DNA of 64,000 bases from Acidimicrobiaceae bacterium (GTDB lineage: Bacteria; Actinomycetota; Acidimicrobiia; Acidimicrobiales; Aldehydirespiratoraceae), in assembly GCA_009837445.1 (NCBI GenBank), contig VXTM01000052.1, positions 1 to 64,000 on the forward strand. Reading direction: 5' to 3'. The notes below the pieces were generated by a model. That model was not told where the DNA came from. It worked only from the letters and a program-made list of their open reading frames with translations, and did no database searches. Shown here in pieces: positions 8,045 to 18,000 of the stretch (position 1 is the first letter of the stretch; the number at the start of each line of letters is the position of its first letter). The translations under genes and the position numbers were made by a program.

Positions 8045-9426
8045 ACGCCCCGGGTGAGCGGCCGCGGGTGGTGGTCGTCGGCGGCGGTCTGGCCGGGCTG
8101 TCCGCCGGGCTGGAGGCAGCCGACCGCGGCGCCGAGGTGACGCTGCTCGAGCGGCGTCCCCGTCTCGGCGGCGCCACCTGGTCCTTCGAACGCCACGGCG
8201 TGTGGTTCGACAACGGCCAGCACGTCTTCATGCGGTGCTGCACCGCCTACCAGGCCTTCCTGGAGCGCATCGGATCAGCCGGCGGCGTGTTCATGCAGAG
8301 CCGGCTGGACGTGCCGGTGCTGGCACCCGGCGGGCCGGTCGGGTCCATCAGGCGCACCGGCGGCCCCGCCCCACTGCACCTCGCCCCGGCCCTGCTGACC
8401 TACCCCCACCTGAACCTGCGCCAGCGGATGGCGGTGCTGCGCGCCGGGCTGGCCATGCGGAGGCTCGACCCCGACGATCCGTCCCTCGACGACACCGCCT
8501 TCGGCGACTGGCTGTCGGCCCACGGCCAGGACCGGACAGCCACCGAGACCTTCTGGAACCTGATCGTGCTGCCGACCGTCAATGTCGGCGCGGCCGACGC
8601 CTCCCTCAAGCTGGCCGCCAAGGTGTTCGTGACCGGGCTGCTCACCGAGGCCGCCGGGGCCGACATCGGCTGGGCCCGGATGCCGCTGTCGGCCCTTCAC
8701 GGAGACGCGGCCCGGCGGGCCCTGGAGGCCGCCGGCGGCCGGGTCTCGATCCGGGTCCCGGTTACGGCGGTACGGCCCGCAGCGTCCGGCGGCCTGGAGG
8801 TCCGCGCCGACGGGCAGACCCTGGAGGCCGACGCCGTGGTGGTGGCCGTGCCCCATGACGCCGTCGGGGCGCTGCTGCCGCCTGGCACGGTGGCGTTCCA
8901 GGACCGCCTCCACGAGTTGGGCACCTCGCCCATCGTGAACGTCCATCTGGTGTACGACCGGCCAGTAACCGACATGGCCCTCTTCGCCGGAATCGGCACC
9001 GACGCGCAGTTCGTGTTCGACCGCACCGATGGCGCCGGGCTCGACGACGGCCGGCAGTGCCTGGCCGTGTCGCTGTCGGCCGCCGAGGCCTACATCGGCC
9101 GCCCGGCCGCCGACCTTGTGTCTCACTTCACGGCCGAGCTGGCCCGCCTGCTGCCCGCCGCGGCCAGCGCTACCGTCACCGAGTCGATCGTCACCCGCGA
9201 GCATTCGGCCACCTTCCTCGGGGCGCCGGGCACCGACAGCCTCCGCGCCGGCGCCGAATGCGGCCTGCCGGGCGTGTACCTGGCCGGGGCATGGTCGGAC
9301 ACTGGCTGGCCGGCCACGATGGAGGGAGCGGTCCGCAGCGGTACCCGGGCCGGACGTCTCGCCGTCGGGCACGCGACGGGATCAGCGGCCGGCCGCGCCG
9401 GTGCCTCGGGAGGCTCCGATGTCTGA
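8041..9426 (+). CDS. hpnE: Hydroxysqualene dehydroxylase HpnE
   Basis: A 461-residue FAD-dependent amine-oxidase-fold protein. The N-terminal dinucleotide-binding motif is VVVGGGLAGLSAGLEA with a downstream Glu-Arg-Arg (about residues 11-38), and a second FAD contact region near the C terminus reads YLAGAWSDTGWPATMEGAVRSG (about 415-436). HpnE enzymes reductively dehydroxylate hydroxysqualene to squalene, completing the pathway begun by HpnD and HpnC. The GTG start overlaps the hpnD stop. It resembles phytoene desaturases, but its neighbours identify the squalene role. Confidence 0.92.
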   Translation: MNAPGERPRVVVVGGGLAGLSAGLEAADRGAEVTLLERRPRLGGATWSFERHGVWFDNGQHVFMRCCTAYQAFLERIGSAGGVFMQSRLDVPVLAPGGPVGSIRRTGGPAPLHLAPALLTYPHLNLRQRMAVLRAGLAMRRLDPDDPSLDDTAFGDWLSAHGQDRTATETFWNLIVLPTVNVGAADASLKLAAKVFVTGLLTEAAGADIGWARMPLSALHGDAARRALEAAGGRVSIRVPVTAVRPAASGGLEVRADGQTLEADAVVVAVPHDAVGALLPPGTVAFQDRLHELGTSPIVNVHLVYDRPVTDMALFAGIGTDAQFVFDRTDGAGLDDGRQCLAVSLSAAEAYIGRPAADLVSHFTAELARLLPAAASATVTESIVTREHSATFLGAPGTDSLRAGAECGLPGVYLAGAWSDTGWPATMEGAVRSGTRAGRLAVGHATGSAAGRAGASGGSDV

Positions 9427-9473
9427 GCCCACTTTGGTCCAACCGGGTGCGAGACGCGCCGAGCGACACCCGC

Positions 9474-9479
9474 TAAGGT
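9474..9479 (+). promoter_or_regulatory. -10 box of a probable leaderless transcript
   Basis: TAAGGT fits the actinobacterial TANNNT consensus and ends 7 nt before the ATG at 9487, with no purine-rich ribosome binding site between. Transcription would start at or beside the start codon. The same arrangement recurs before several other genes in this window. Confidence 0.5.
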
Positions 9480-9486
9480 TCAAGTC

Positions 9487-10104
9487 ATGACAGCCCCCCA
9501 TGGTCACTCTGCGGGAGGAGGCTCGGCGGGACGGGCGATTCTGCTTGTTGCCGTCGCAATTGCAGTGGGAGCGTTCCTGCTCGCCCGCGGCTTCGACGGG
9601 GCCGACGACACCACCGCCACTGCAGGGAACGGCACCGGTCAGACATCGACCGACCCCGACAACGGCGAGAACGGGGACGATCCGGCGGCCGTGGAGACGA
9701 CAACGACGACGACTACCACCACGACCACGACCCAACCCCCGATCGTCACGCGGCCGCCCGGCGAGGTGAAGGTGGCTGTGGCCAACGGCACCGGCGACAG
9801 GGGTCGGGCCGGCCGGACGGCGGGCATTCTCAACGCCAGCGGTTATGTGACCGCGGCCAAGAACACCGAACAGGACCGCGTCGGCGAGTCGGTCATCTAC
9901 TACCGGCCCGGCTACGGCGACGACGCCAAGGCAGTCGCCTCCGCCCTGGGAGCTCCGGCGGACCTGCTGACTCCCGCGCCGGCAACCATCATGACGCTGA
10001 TCCGGAACCCGGAGACGCCTCAGGACCTCGAGACGTTCAACATCTTCGTGGTGGTCGGCACCGACAACGTGATCCTGGACCCCGATCCGGTCGCAGCCGG
10101 CTAG
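9487..10104 (+). CDS. LytR C-terminal-domain protein, membrane anchored
   Basis: A 205-residue protein with one N-terminal membrane helix (about residues 17-33), an acidic linker, and a run of about 12 threonines (residues 71-82, encoded by ACN repeats). A LytR_C domain follows (about residues 93-185) with the typical VAVANGTGDRGRAGRTAGIL and a later tract ending in FVVVGTD. LytR_C proteins are extracytoplasmic and associated with the actinobacterial cell envelope; the domain occurs alone or after LytR-CpsA-Psr catalytic domains. No catalytic LCP domain is present here. The exact role is unknown. Confidence 0.8.
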   Translation: MTAPHGHSAGGGSAGRAILLVAVAIAVGAFLLARGFDGADDTTATAGNGTGQTSTDPDNGENGDDPAAVETTTTTTTTTTTTQPPIVTRPPGEVKVAVANGTGDRGRAGRTAGILNASGYVTAAKNTEQDRVGESVIYYRPGYGDDAKAVASALGAPADLLTPAPATIMTLIRNPETPQDLETFNIFVVVGTDNVILDPDPVAAG

Positions 10105-10149
10105 GCGGCACCGGAAGCGGGGCGCTGACAGCCCCGCCGTGACGCGAGA

Positions 10150-11154
10150 ATGTCGGATGTGCGAGTGCTGGCCGCGCCCGACAAGTTCCGGGGAACCGCC
10201 TCGGCCGCCGAGATAGCCGCGGCGGTCGCTGAGGCTGCCGCCGCCGTCACGGCGTCGTGTGACACCGCGCCGATGGCCGACGGCGGCGAGGGCACCCTGG
10301 ACGCGCTGGGCGGCCCCACCCGGACGTCGGTGGTAACCGGGCCGCTGGGCGAGCCCGTCGCCGCGCCCTGGCGGCTCAGCCGCGGCGTGGCCGTCATCGA
10401 GATGGCGCTCGCCTCGGGTCTCGCCCTGGCCGGTGGCGCATCCGGCAACGATCCCGTCAACGCCACCACGGCCGGCACCGGCGAGCTGATCGCCGAGGCG
10501 GTCTCAGCCGGCGCCCGCCGAGTGCTGGTGGCGGTGGGCGGCTCGGCCACCACCGACGGCGGCCTACCAGCGGTGCGGGCCCTGCCGTCGCCTGCCCGCA
10601 TGTCGGGCGTGGAGATGATCGTGGCCTGCGACGTCCGCACCGCCTTCGTGGACGCAGCCGCCGTCTTCGGCCCGCAGAAGGGGGCTTCTCCGGCGCAGGT
10701 CGAGCTGTTGACGCGGCGCCTGAGGACCCTGACCGAGATGTACGAGCGCGACTTCGGGGTCGACGTCGCCGCGCTGCCCGGAGCGGGCGCGGCCGGGGGC
10801 CTGGCCGGCGGTCTCGCCGCTCGGGGCGCCAGCCTGGTCGGCGGCTTCGAGGTGGTCGCCGACGAGATCGGCCTGCGGGAGCGCATCGCCGACGCCGATG
10901 TGGCCGTCACCGGCGAGGGCCGCTACGACGCCACGTCCCTGGAGGGCAAGGTGGTCACCGGCGTGGCTGAACTGGCGGCCCGGTCGGGCACAAGGGTGCT
11001 GGCGGTGGTGGGGAGCCGCGACCCGACGGCGCCTGTGCTCGAGAACGTGGAGTTGGTCGACCTGACCGCCCGGTTCGGCTCGCAGCGGGCCCACGCCGAC
11101 CCCTGCGGCTGTGTGAGAGAAGTCGTCGAGGTCGCCCTCCGAGGCGACCCTTAG
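10150..11154 (+). CDS. Glycerate kinase (GarK/GlxK family), internally shortened
   Basis: Family signatures are clear: AAPDKFRGTASAAEI at the N terminus, PMADGGEGTLDAL, NATTAGTGELI, VGGSATTDGG, VFGPQKGASP, PGAGAAGGLAGG and TGEGRYDATSLEGKV. The enzyme phosphorylates D-glycerate with ATP to 2-phosphoglycerate (or 3-phosphoglycerate in some members). The protein has 334 residues against roughly 375-380 for typical members. About 25-30 residues are missing between the DGG motif (about residue 138) and VACDV, where the usual Gly-Met-x-x-Ala-Leu-Gly helix should be. The motifs on either side stay in frame. Activity is therefore uncertain. It overlaps the convergent small membrane gene by 4 bp. Confidence 0.85.
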   Translation: MSDVRVLAAPDKFRGTASAAEIAAAVAEAAAAVTASCDTAPMADGGEGTLDALGGPTRTSVVTGPLGEPVAAPWRLSRGVAVIEMALASGLALAGGASGNDPVNATTAGTGELIAEAVSAGARRVLVAVGGSATTDGGLPAVRALPSPARMSGVEMIVACDVRTAFVDAAAVFGPQKGASPAQVELLTRRLRTLTEMYERDFGVDVAALPGAGAAGGLAGGLAARGASLVGGFEVVADEIGLRERIADADVAVTGEGRYDATSLEGKVVTGVAELAARSGTRVLAVVGSRDPTAPVLENVELVDLTARFGSQRAHADPCGCVREVVEVALRGDP

Positions 11155-11372
11155 CGTCGCAGTCTTCCGGTCAGGGCCAGCCAGGCCAGGGCCACCAGCA
11201 CTACCAGGATCATCAGCAGGGTGATCAGCACGGCGAAGATGGAGATGATCCACCGCACCATCGTGACCGCGCCGACCACGGTCAGCGCTCCCAGGATGAT
11301 ATGGGCCGGCCAGGGCAGGCGACCCAGCAGCTCCACCACTCCACCGGTCGCTCTCTCCATGGGCGATCCCAC
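11151..11372 (-). CDS. Small hydrophobic membrane protein (73 aa)
   Basis: A 73-residue protein with two adjacent hydrophobic stretches (about residues 23-42 and 43-67) and a basic C-terminal tail Gly-Arg-Leu-Arg-Arg, which predicts an inner-membrane protein. I recognise no family. It is convergent with the glycerate kinase gene, their stop codons sharing 4 bp. Two alternative ATGs (Met-1 and Met-5) are possible. Function unknown. Confidence 0.55.
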   Translation of the reverse strand: MGSPMERATGGVVELLGRLPWPAHIILGALTVVGAVTMVRWIISIFAVLITLLMILVVLVALAWLALTGRLRR

Positions 11373-11587
11373 AAGCCGATCCTATCGCTGCGCCTGTAGA
11401 GCGCCCGAAAGAGGGTGCCAGCGCCTCGCGCCGCGGCGTGGGTCATTCCCGCTCTTGTTCGCTGCGCTCACGGGCCGCTCGGGCCACGGCCTCGCGCCGT
11501 ATGGACCGCATCGTCTCGTCTATTCGCTCGGCCTCTTGTACCATGGCCCGTCCCGTCAGTCCTGTCGCGAGCCCAGCGAGGAACGTC

Positions 11588-11869
11588 ATGGCCGTCACCG
11601 TCCGAGTGCCCACCACGCTTAGAGCGCTCACCGCCGGAGCGTCGGAGGTGGCCGTGGACGGCGCCACCCTCGCGGAGGTGCTCGAGTCGCTGGAGTCGTC
11701 CCATCCCGGGTTCCGCGACAGGATCCTCGACGAGGCGGGCGAGCTGCGCCGCTTCGTCAACGTGTTCGTCAGCGACGACGACGTGCGCTTCCTCGACGGG
11801 CTCGGTACCGCTGTGGCCGATGGCGCCACCGTGAGCATCGTCCCGGCCGTGGCCGGCGGACGCGCCTAG
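11588..11869 (+). CDS. MoaD/ThiS-family sulfur carrier protein
   Basis: A 93-residue ubiquitin-like protein: [12 protein letters not shown] at the N terminus, an Ala/Leu helix with [18 protein letters not shown], then [19 protein letters not shown] and the terminal strand [12 protein letters not shown]. These match MoaD/CysO-like carriers, which accept sulfur as a C-terminal thiocarboxylate after adenylation for molybdopterin, cysteine or thiamin synthesis. The start is the ATG at 11588 with GAGGA before it; the longer frame upstream is non-homologous. The protein ends GG-Arg-Ala rather than GG, so two residues would need to be removed before activation. Neither an adenylating enzyme nor a protease gene is nearby. 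Confidence 0.8.
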   Translation: MAVTVRVPTTLRALTAGASEVAVDGATLAEVLESLESSHPGFRDRILDEAGELRRFVNVFVSDDDVRFLDGLGTAVADGATVSIVPAVAGGRA

Positions 11870-11960
11870 CCCAGCCGCCTGTTCGATCCTCGCCTCCGGC
11901 CGGATCAGGGCCGCCATATTCCGGCTCGACGGGTTGTCATCGCGGGTCTGCGCCGGTTGA

Positions 11961-13667
<1,707 letters not shown>

Positions 13668-13844
13668 TTCGCCGAATCGCTAGTACACGGCCTGCTCAGA
13701 CCCCCGGGGGGAATCTCGGGTTAGTTCTGCGCAGTCAGTCCACACAAATCGCACCAAGAAATCTGGGCGGCGACATCGGGTTGGATCGCTCGCCGCGGCC
13801 AGATAAGTTCGTGATCTCCTGTCATTTTGATGACTCAGGAGTAA

Positions 13845-13989
13845 TTGCCGCATAGCGCGTCGGCGTATCTCCCGTCGCCGCTCCATCGCTGGCCTACACC
13901 ACTCGGCTGTCATCTTGAGGGCCTGGGGGGTCGTTGCCGCCTAGAGCGTCGGCGTAGCTGCCGCCGCTATCACCACTACATCGCTGGCC
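13845..13989. repeat. Imperfect direct repeat pair downstream of groEL
   Basis: Two copies (13845-13894 and 13934-13989) start TTGCCGC, share AGCGTCGGCGTA and end ATCGCTGGCC, with a 6-nt length difference. On the minus strand both translate to Gln-Arg-x-Ser-Gly-Asp-(x)-Tyr-Ala-Asp-Ala-Leu-x-Gly-Asn, but in different frames. They look like a decayed duplicated coding unit. Otherwise 13668-13893 holds no gene that I can support. Confidence 0.55.
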
Positions 13990-14049
13990 CGGCTGGGCTG
14001 ACGCCAACGTTGGCTCTAATACGACGCATGCAAGGAGCGCTCCGATCAC
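13894..14049 (-). CDS. Possible small exported peptide (51 aa)
   Basis: A GTG frame on the minus strand with GGAGG about 10 nt upstream. The product starts with a hydrophobic stretch (residues 1-14) and a signal-peptidase-like Ala-Ser-Ala before Gln, then a short Cys/Gly/Asp-rich peptide ending Asp-Asp-Ser-Arg-Val-Val. The positively charged n-region expected of a signal peptide is lacking, and codon third positions are less GC-rich than in neighbours. It runs divergently from, and partly against, the lipoprotein gene that follows. It may be a remnant: a second copy of its C-terminal motif lies just past its stop in another frame. Confidence 0.3.
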   Translation of the reverse strand: MIGALLACVVLEPTLASAQPGQRCSGDSGGSYADALGGNDPPGPQDDSRVV

Positions 14050-14104
14050 CAGACAGACACCTCCACTCCGCCAGAGCCCACCCCGACGCCGCGTCCTGCT
14101 TGCG

Positions 14105-15079
14105 GTGGCCGTCGCGGTCCTTGTGGCCGGTAGCTGCTCCGACGACGGCCCAGATGCGGCGGACGGCGATGCCGCTCCGTTCGCTCCAACCACCAGCCCG
14201 CCTGAACTGCTGTCACCGCTGGACACCGCGGCGGTAAAGCCAACCGAGGCCGGGAATCGTGACGCTGCCGGTACCGCTGGGGACGGCAACCTTGAGACGG
14301 CGCCGGCTCAAGCCCCCGGCGCCGAGGCCGCGGCCCGCGGGAACGACATGGATGTGTTGCCCGAGCCGGCTGTGCCCGAGGTGGTGGTGCCTGAGTCGTC
14401 CGTGCCGGCTGCTGCGGCTCCCGACGAGGTGATCGCTGAGGGCACAGTGCCTGAAGGCACCAGCTTCGACCTCCCCGAGCCCGAGCCGGAGCCCGAACCG
14501 GTGCCTGAGCCCGAGCCGGAGCCCGTCCCCGAAGCGGAGCCTGAACTTGAGCCCGAACCGGTGCCTGAGCCGGAGCCCGTCCCCGAACCTGAGCCTGAAC
14601 CCGCGCCCGTCCCCGAGCCGGAGCCAGTTGTGGGTCAGCCTGTCGACCGGGCCGACATCTGCGATCTGGTGGCGGGGACCTGGGACACGTCGTTGTCGCC
14701 TCCGCAGTGTGTGAACCCGACCCGGGTCTTTGAGCCGTTGCCGGAGCCGGTTGGCGAGCCGGTCACGTTGGTGCCCGACGAGGACGACTCGTTCGTGTCC
14801 GGCAGCGGCCGGCGCATCGTCCGCTCCGAACCAGTCGCCCTCGAAGTCGGTAGTTGTCTGTACAGCGAAGACGGCAGGTGCCGAAGCATCGTCACCGAGA
14901 TTGAGGACATCGGCTCGGGCTGGTGGCAGGTCGTCGTCTGCACCACCGCCGAGTCCTTTGTGCTGGCCGGGGTCGGCAACGTCGGCTGGCAGTTTGTCGC
15001 GTACGCATGGCGCGAGGGCGACGGGCGGTTGCGTGTCGAGCAGGACAACTGGGGCCCGGGCAACGACGGGCCCTGCTGA
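14105..15079 (+). CDS. Lipoprotein with Pro-Glu repeat, unknown function
   Basis: A putative exported lipoprotein. From GTG 14105 the product starts with a hydrophobic run ending Ala-Gly-Ser-Cys (lipobox-like). It continues with an acidic/Ala-rich region (residues 13-120), a Pro-Glu/Pro-Val-Pro repeat (about 123-175) and a C-terminal domain of about 145 residues. That domain contains [17 protein letters not shown] and a paired-Cys segment with CLYSEDGRC. Reading 20 codons further upstream in the same frame gives Thr-Arg-Gln plus an Arg-Arg-Arg n-region and a perfect signal peptide, but its first codon at 14045 is ATC, preceded by AGGAG at 7 nt. The true start may therefore be ATC. The next gene begins directly after its stop, so the two are probably co-expressed. 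Confidence 0.7.
   Translation: MAVAVLVAGSCSDDGPDAADGDAAPFAPTTSPPELLSPLDTAAVKPTEAGNRDAAGTAGDGNLETAPAQAPGAEAAARGNDMDVLPEPAVPEVVVPESSVPAAAAPDEVIAEGTVPEGTSFDLPEPEPEPEPVPEPEPEPVPEAEPELEPEPVPEPEPVPEPEPEPAPVPEPEPVVGQPVDRADICDLVAGTWDTSLSPPQCVNPTRVFEPLPEPVGEPVTLVPDEDDSFVSGSGRRIVRSEPVALEVGSCLYSEDGRCRSIVTEIEDIGSGWWQVVVCTTAESFVLAGVGNVGWQFVAYAWREGDGRLRVEQDNWGPGNDGPC
14475..14630 (+). repeat. Tandem Pro-Glu codon repeat within lipoprotein gene
   Basis: The stretch repeats GAGCCCGA/GAGCCGGA units encoding Glu-Pro. It contains a larger duplication: 14489-14545 and 14549-14599 share the same order of units, the second lacking one GAGCCC unit. The encoded segment is an extended acidic spacer, probably crossing or standing off from the cell wall. 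Length variation between strains would be expected. Confidence 0.8.
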
Positions 15080-18000
15080 GTGAGTGTGGCGGTAAGCGCC
15101 GGCGGGCGCGCTCTCGCGTGGTTGCTTTGTCTGACCCTGGTTCTCTCCGTCGTCGCGGCTGGGTCTGCCTCGGCTGATCATGCGACCTCTGAAGACTGGG
15201 AGGGCGCCTTCGACCCGGCCGAACACTCGACGATTGTCCGCTACCAGTATTCGAGACTTCTGACCCACACCTTTCGCTGCGACGTACCATCGGGCTGCGA
15301 CTGGGGCGTCGGGACCGTTCACAGGCTTGGGGCCACTCAGGAGCGGATTTGCGAGTTCCTGTTCACGGAGGTGTTGTGGGGGGATTGCTCGGACTCGGCT
15401 CCGGGCGGCTGGACGCTGGTGAGCAGCGTCGAGCAGATCCACGACCCCCCGACGTGGAGCCTGCGGTATTGCACAGTGTCGGGCTGGGGGCAGAGCCCCC
15501 TGGAAGACGATTGGGGCACCACCGACGGGCCCATCGACGCCGAGGGCCACCGCTCCAACGTCGATGAGATCGGCGAGTCGATGTGGTTCGATCCGGTTCC
15601 GGTGGCCACCTCGATCCATGAACCGCCGTTCTGTGGGGTATGGGCCCGTACCACCCCGCCCGAGCCCGGCATCGACCCGGTAGTGGTCGAGCCCCAGAGC
15701 TGCTCCAGGGAGGGGTTCGTGTGGTTCTCCGAGTACGGGGGCTGCAGGCCCGAGGACTGCTCCGCCATCGGGGGCGGCTATGTCCGCAACCCCGACGACG
15801 GCTGGTGCGAGCCCGCACCGCCTCCAGGGGGCATCTTGAACTCCTGTATCGCCAACTTCGAGATCCTGTTCCCGGACCTCGCCCGGCGGTCGTCCTACGA
15901 CGAGCCGCATGAGCGGCGCGCACACTGCTCGGGGCGGCGGCTGAACTATGTGCCGGTGTGGGTCACCGACCACGACGGCGACGCCCAGCGCGCGGAGACC
16001 AGCCAGACCGTAACCCACCGGGTGCTGCACATCACCGGGGCGACGCCGGTGCTGAACCCGCCCTCCACCGGCTTCGACTGGAACCCCGACAACCGCTGCG
16101 ACGGCGCCGACGAACTCAACGTCCATCCCGCCGTCGACTACGACTGCCTGCAGGTGTCGGTCACGGCGCAGGCCGGCTTCGCCGGGGCGAACCACTCCGG
16201 CTCCTACTTCAGGGCCAGCGGGTGCGCCAACCCGGTCGGATGGGCCCAGACCGCCGAGCGGGTCTGCGACAGCGCAGCGGGCGTCTGGTACGGCACCGCC
16301 CAGGAGCACGACCCCGGAGCTTGGACCGTCACCGTCGGGGACCTGGCCCGTGCCGGCACGTCCGACCATCTGGTGAGCGTCCCCTTCGTGGTGGATGTGG
16401 CCGACTGGGGAGACGCCGACTGGCTGCAGATCACCGCGGTGGCGTCGGACTACTGGGACAGCGCCACCCACTCCACTTCGCGCGACACCGTCACGTTCCG
16501 GGTGGCCCGCCGGGAGGGCCCGCCGCCGAGCAGCGACATCATCGAAGTCAACGTCCACGAGGTGGCCGATCTGCCGTACAGCGAGGGCAGCCGGTGGGTG
16601 TGGTGGCCGCGACCAGGACGGTGGGTACCCCACATCGATGACAGGCGCTTCGTGAAGATCGCCCGCAGCGAACTGCTGGCCAACGACGCCTGCCCCGCCG
16701 ATCTGGACTGCACCGACCCCGCCCAGTGGCCGGTCTCCGTCCCGGCACCGGAGGCGCAGCGGTGCACGTCGTGGGCGTTCAAGGCCCGTCCCACCTCCAG
16801 GATGCTGTCCACCGGGCAGGGTCTGGTCGGCTGCGACGACCTGAACGACGCCACCGACGCCGGCGTGCAGTACTGGCCCCGGCACTGGGCCGCCGGCACC
16901 GACACCTTCACCTACGAGACCCCCGGCGGCGTCGCCACCGTCGCGGTCCGCTTCACCGACGCGCCGCCGGTGTCCCGCGATGTGCTCGCCAACGTCGCCG
17001 GGACGACCTACCACACCGCCGGGTTCGACGCGCCCGCCGAGAGCAGCGTCCGCTACTGCTATGTGTGGAACTCGCGCTACAACACCTGCCAGCGGTACAA
17101 GTACCGCTACTACGTCGGTCACGTCCGCAGCGACAACCTGAGCTTCGCTGCGGAGCTGTTCACGGCTGGGCTGCGGATCGACGAGATCATGGACACCGAC
17201 CCCGAAGGCGACGCAGCCCACCTGGACCTCATCGCGGGCCACAACCCCGAACTCAGCGGCGGTGTCGGCGTCCATGCAGCGTCGGGCGGACCATCCCTGT
17301 GGGACCTCGACGAGACCTCAGCCAGCACCTACGGCAACAACCCGCTCTGCGGCTATCACGGAACCTGCCTCAGCGACGCCCAGCTGCTCACGTCGTTCCT
17401 GCGGCGTCCCCTCGATGACCCGGTCAATCCCGACACCGGTACTGCGCTCACCGGTGTCTCCGGCTGCGTGCAGGCCGGCACCGCCTCGATCACCACTGAC
17501 CTCACCATCTACAGGAACCCCAACAACGGCAAGGCCGCCTACCCCGGCGAGCTGCGCCACTGGACCGGCGAGGACCCCGGCGCGGGGTGCGCTCCCGCGC
17601 TGGCCGCGTCCTGCGACGCCGGCCCGGGCGCGATCCCCGCGTGGACGCTGTGCCTGACCCTGTGGCCCGACTCCCCGGGCCCCCAGCAACTCGACCTCGC
17701 CTACCGGGCCTGCGACGAGCGCCTCGACGCGTTCAACGCCGACCGGGCCGCCGCCGAGGCCGCCGGCCGAACCGAAGCCGACTACTGCTCCGAGGGAACC
17801 ATCACTGTGCTGCTGGGCGACTGCATCTGGGATCCGACCGACGCCGAACGGGCCGCGCTGGCCGCCCTGGTCGGCTGGCACAGCTTCCTTGAGGCCCTAC
17901 CGGAGGGATCGCCCGGCGAGCGGTGGCCCCCGCATCCGGAAGTGCCCGGCGGCGACCGCCACATCGTGGTCGCCAACTCGCCGGTCTGGCCCCGCGTCGC

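Noticed and set aside
9697-9735. ACN-rich tract as a possible CRISPR or microsatellite
   Set aside because: It is an in-frame polythreonine linker; no spacer-repeat pattern exists, and no CRISPR array or cas gene was seen anywhere in the window.
14213-17275. 1020-codon open frame antisense to the secreted-protein genes
   Set aside because: Its translation is low-complexity Gly/Val/Arg/His sequence, a shadow of the GC-rich codons of the plus-strand gene, which has a signal peptide and coherent domains.
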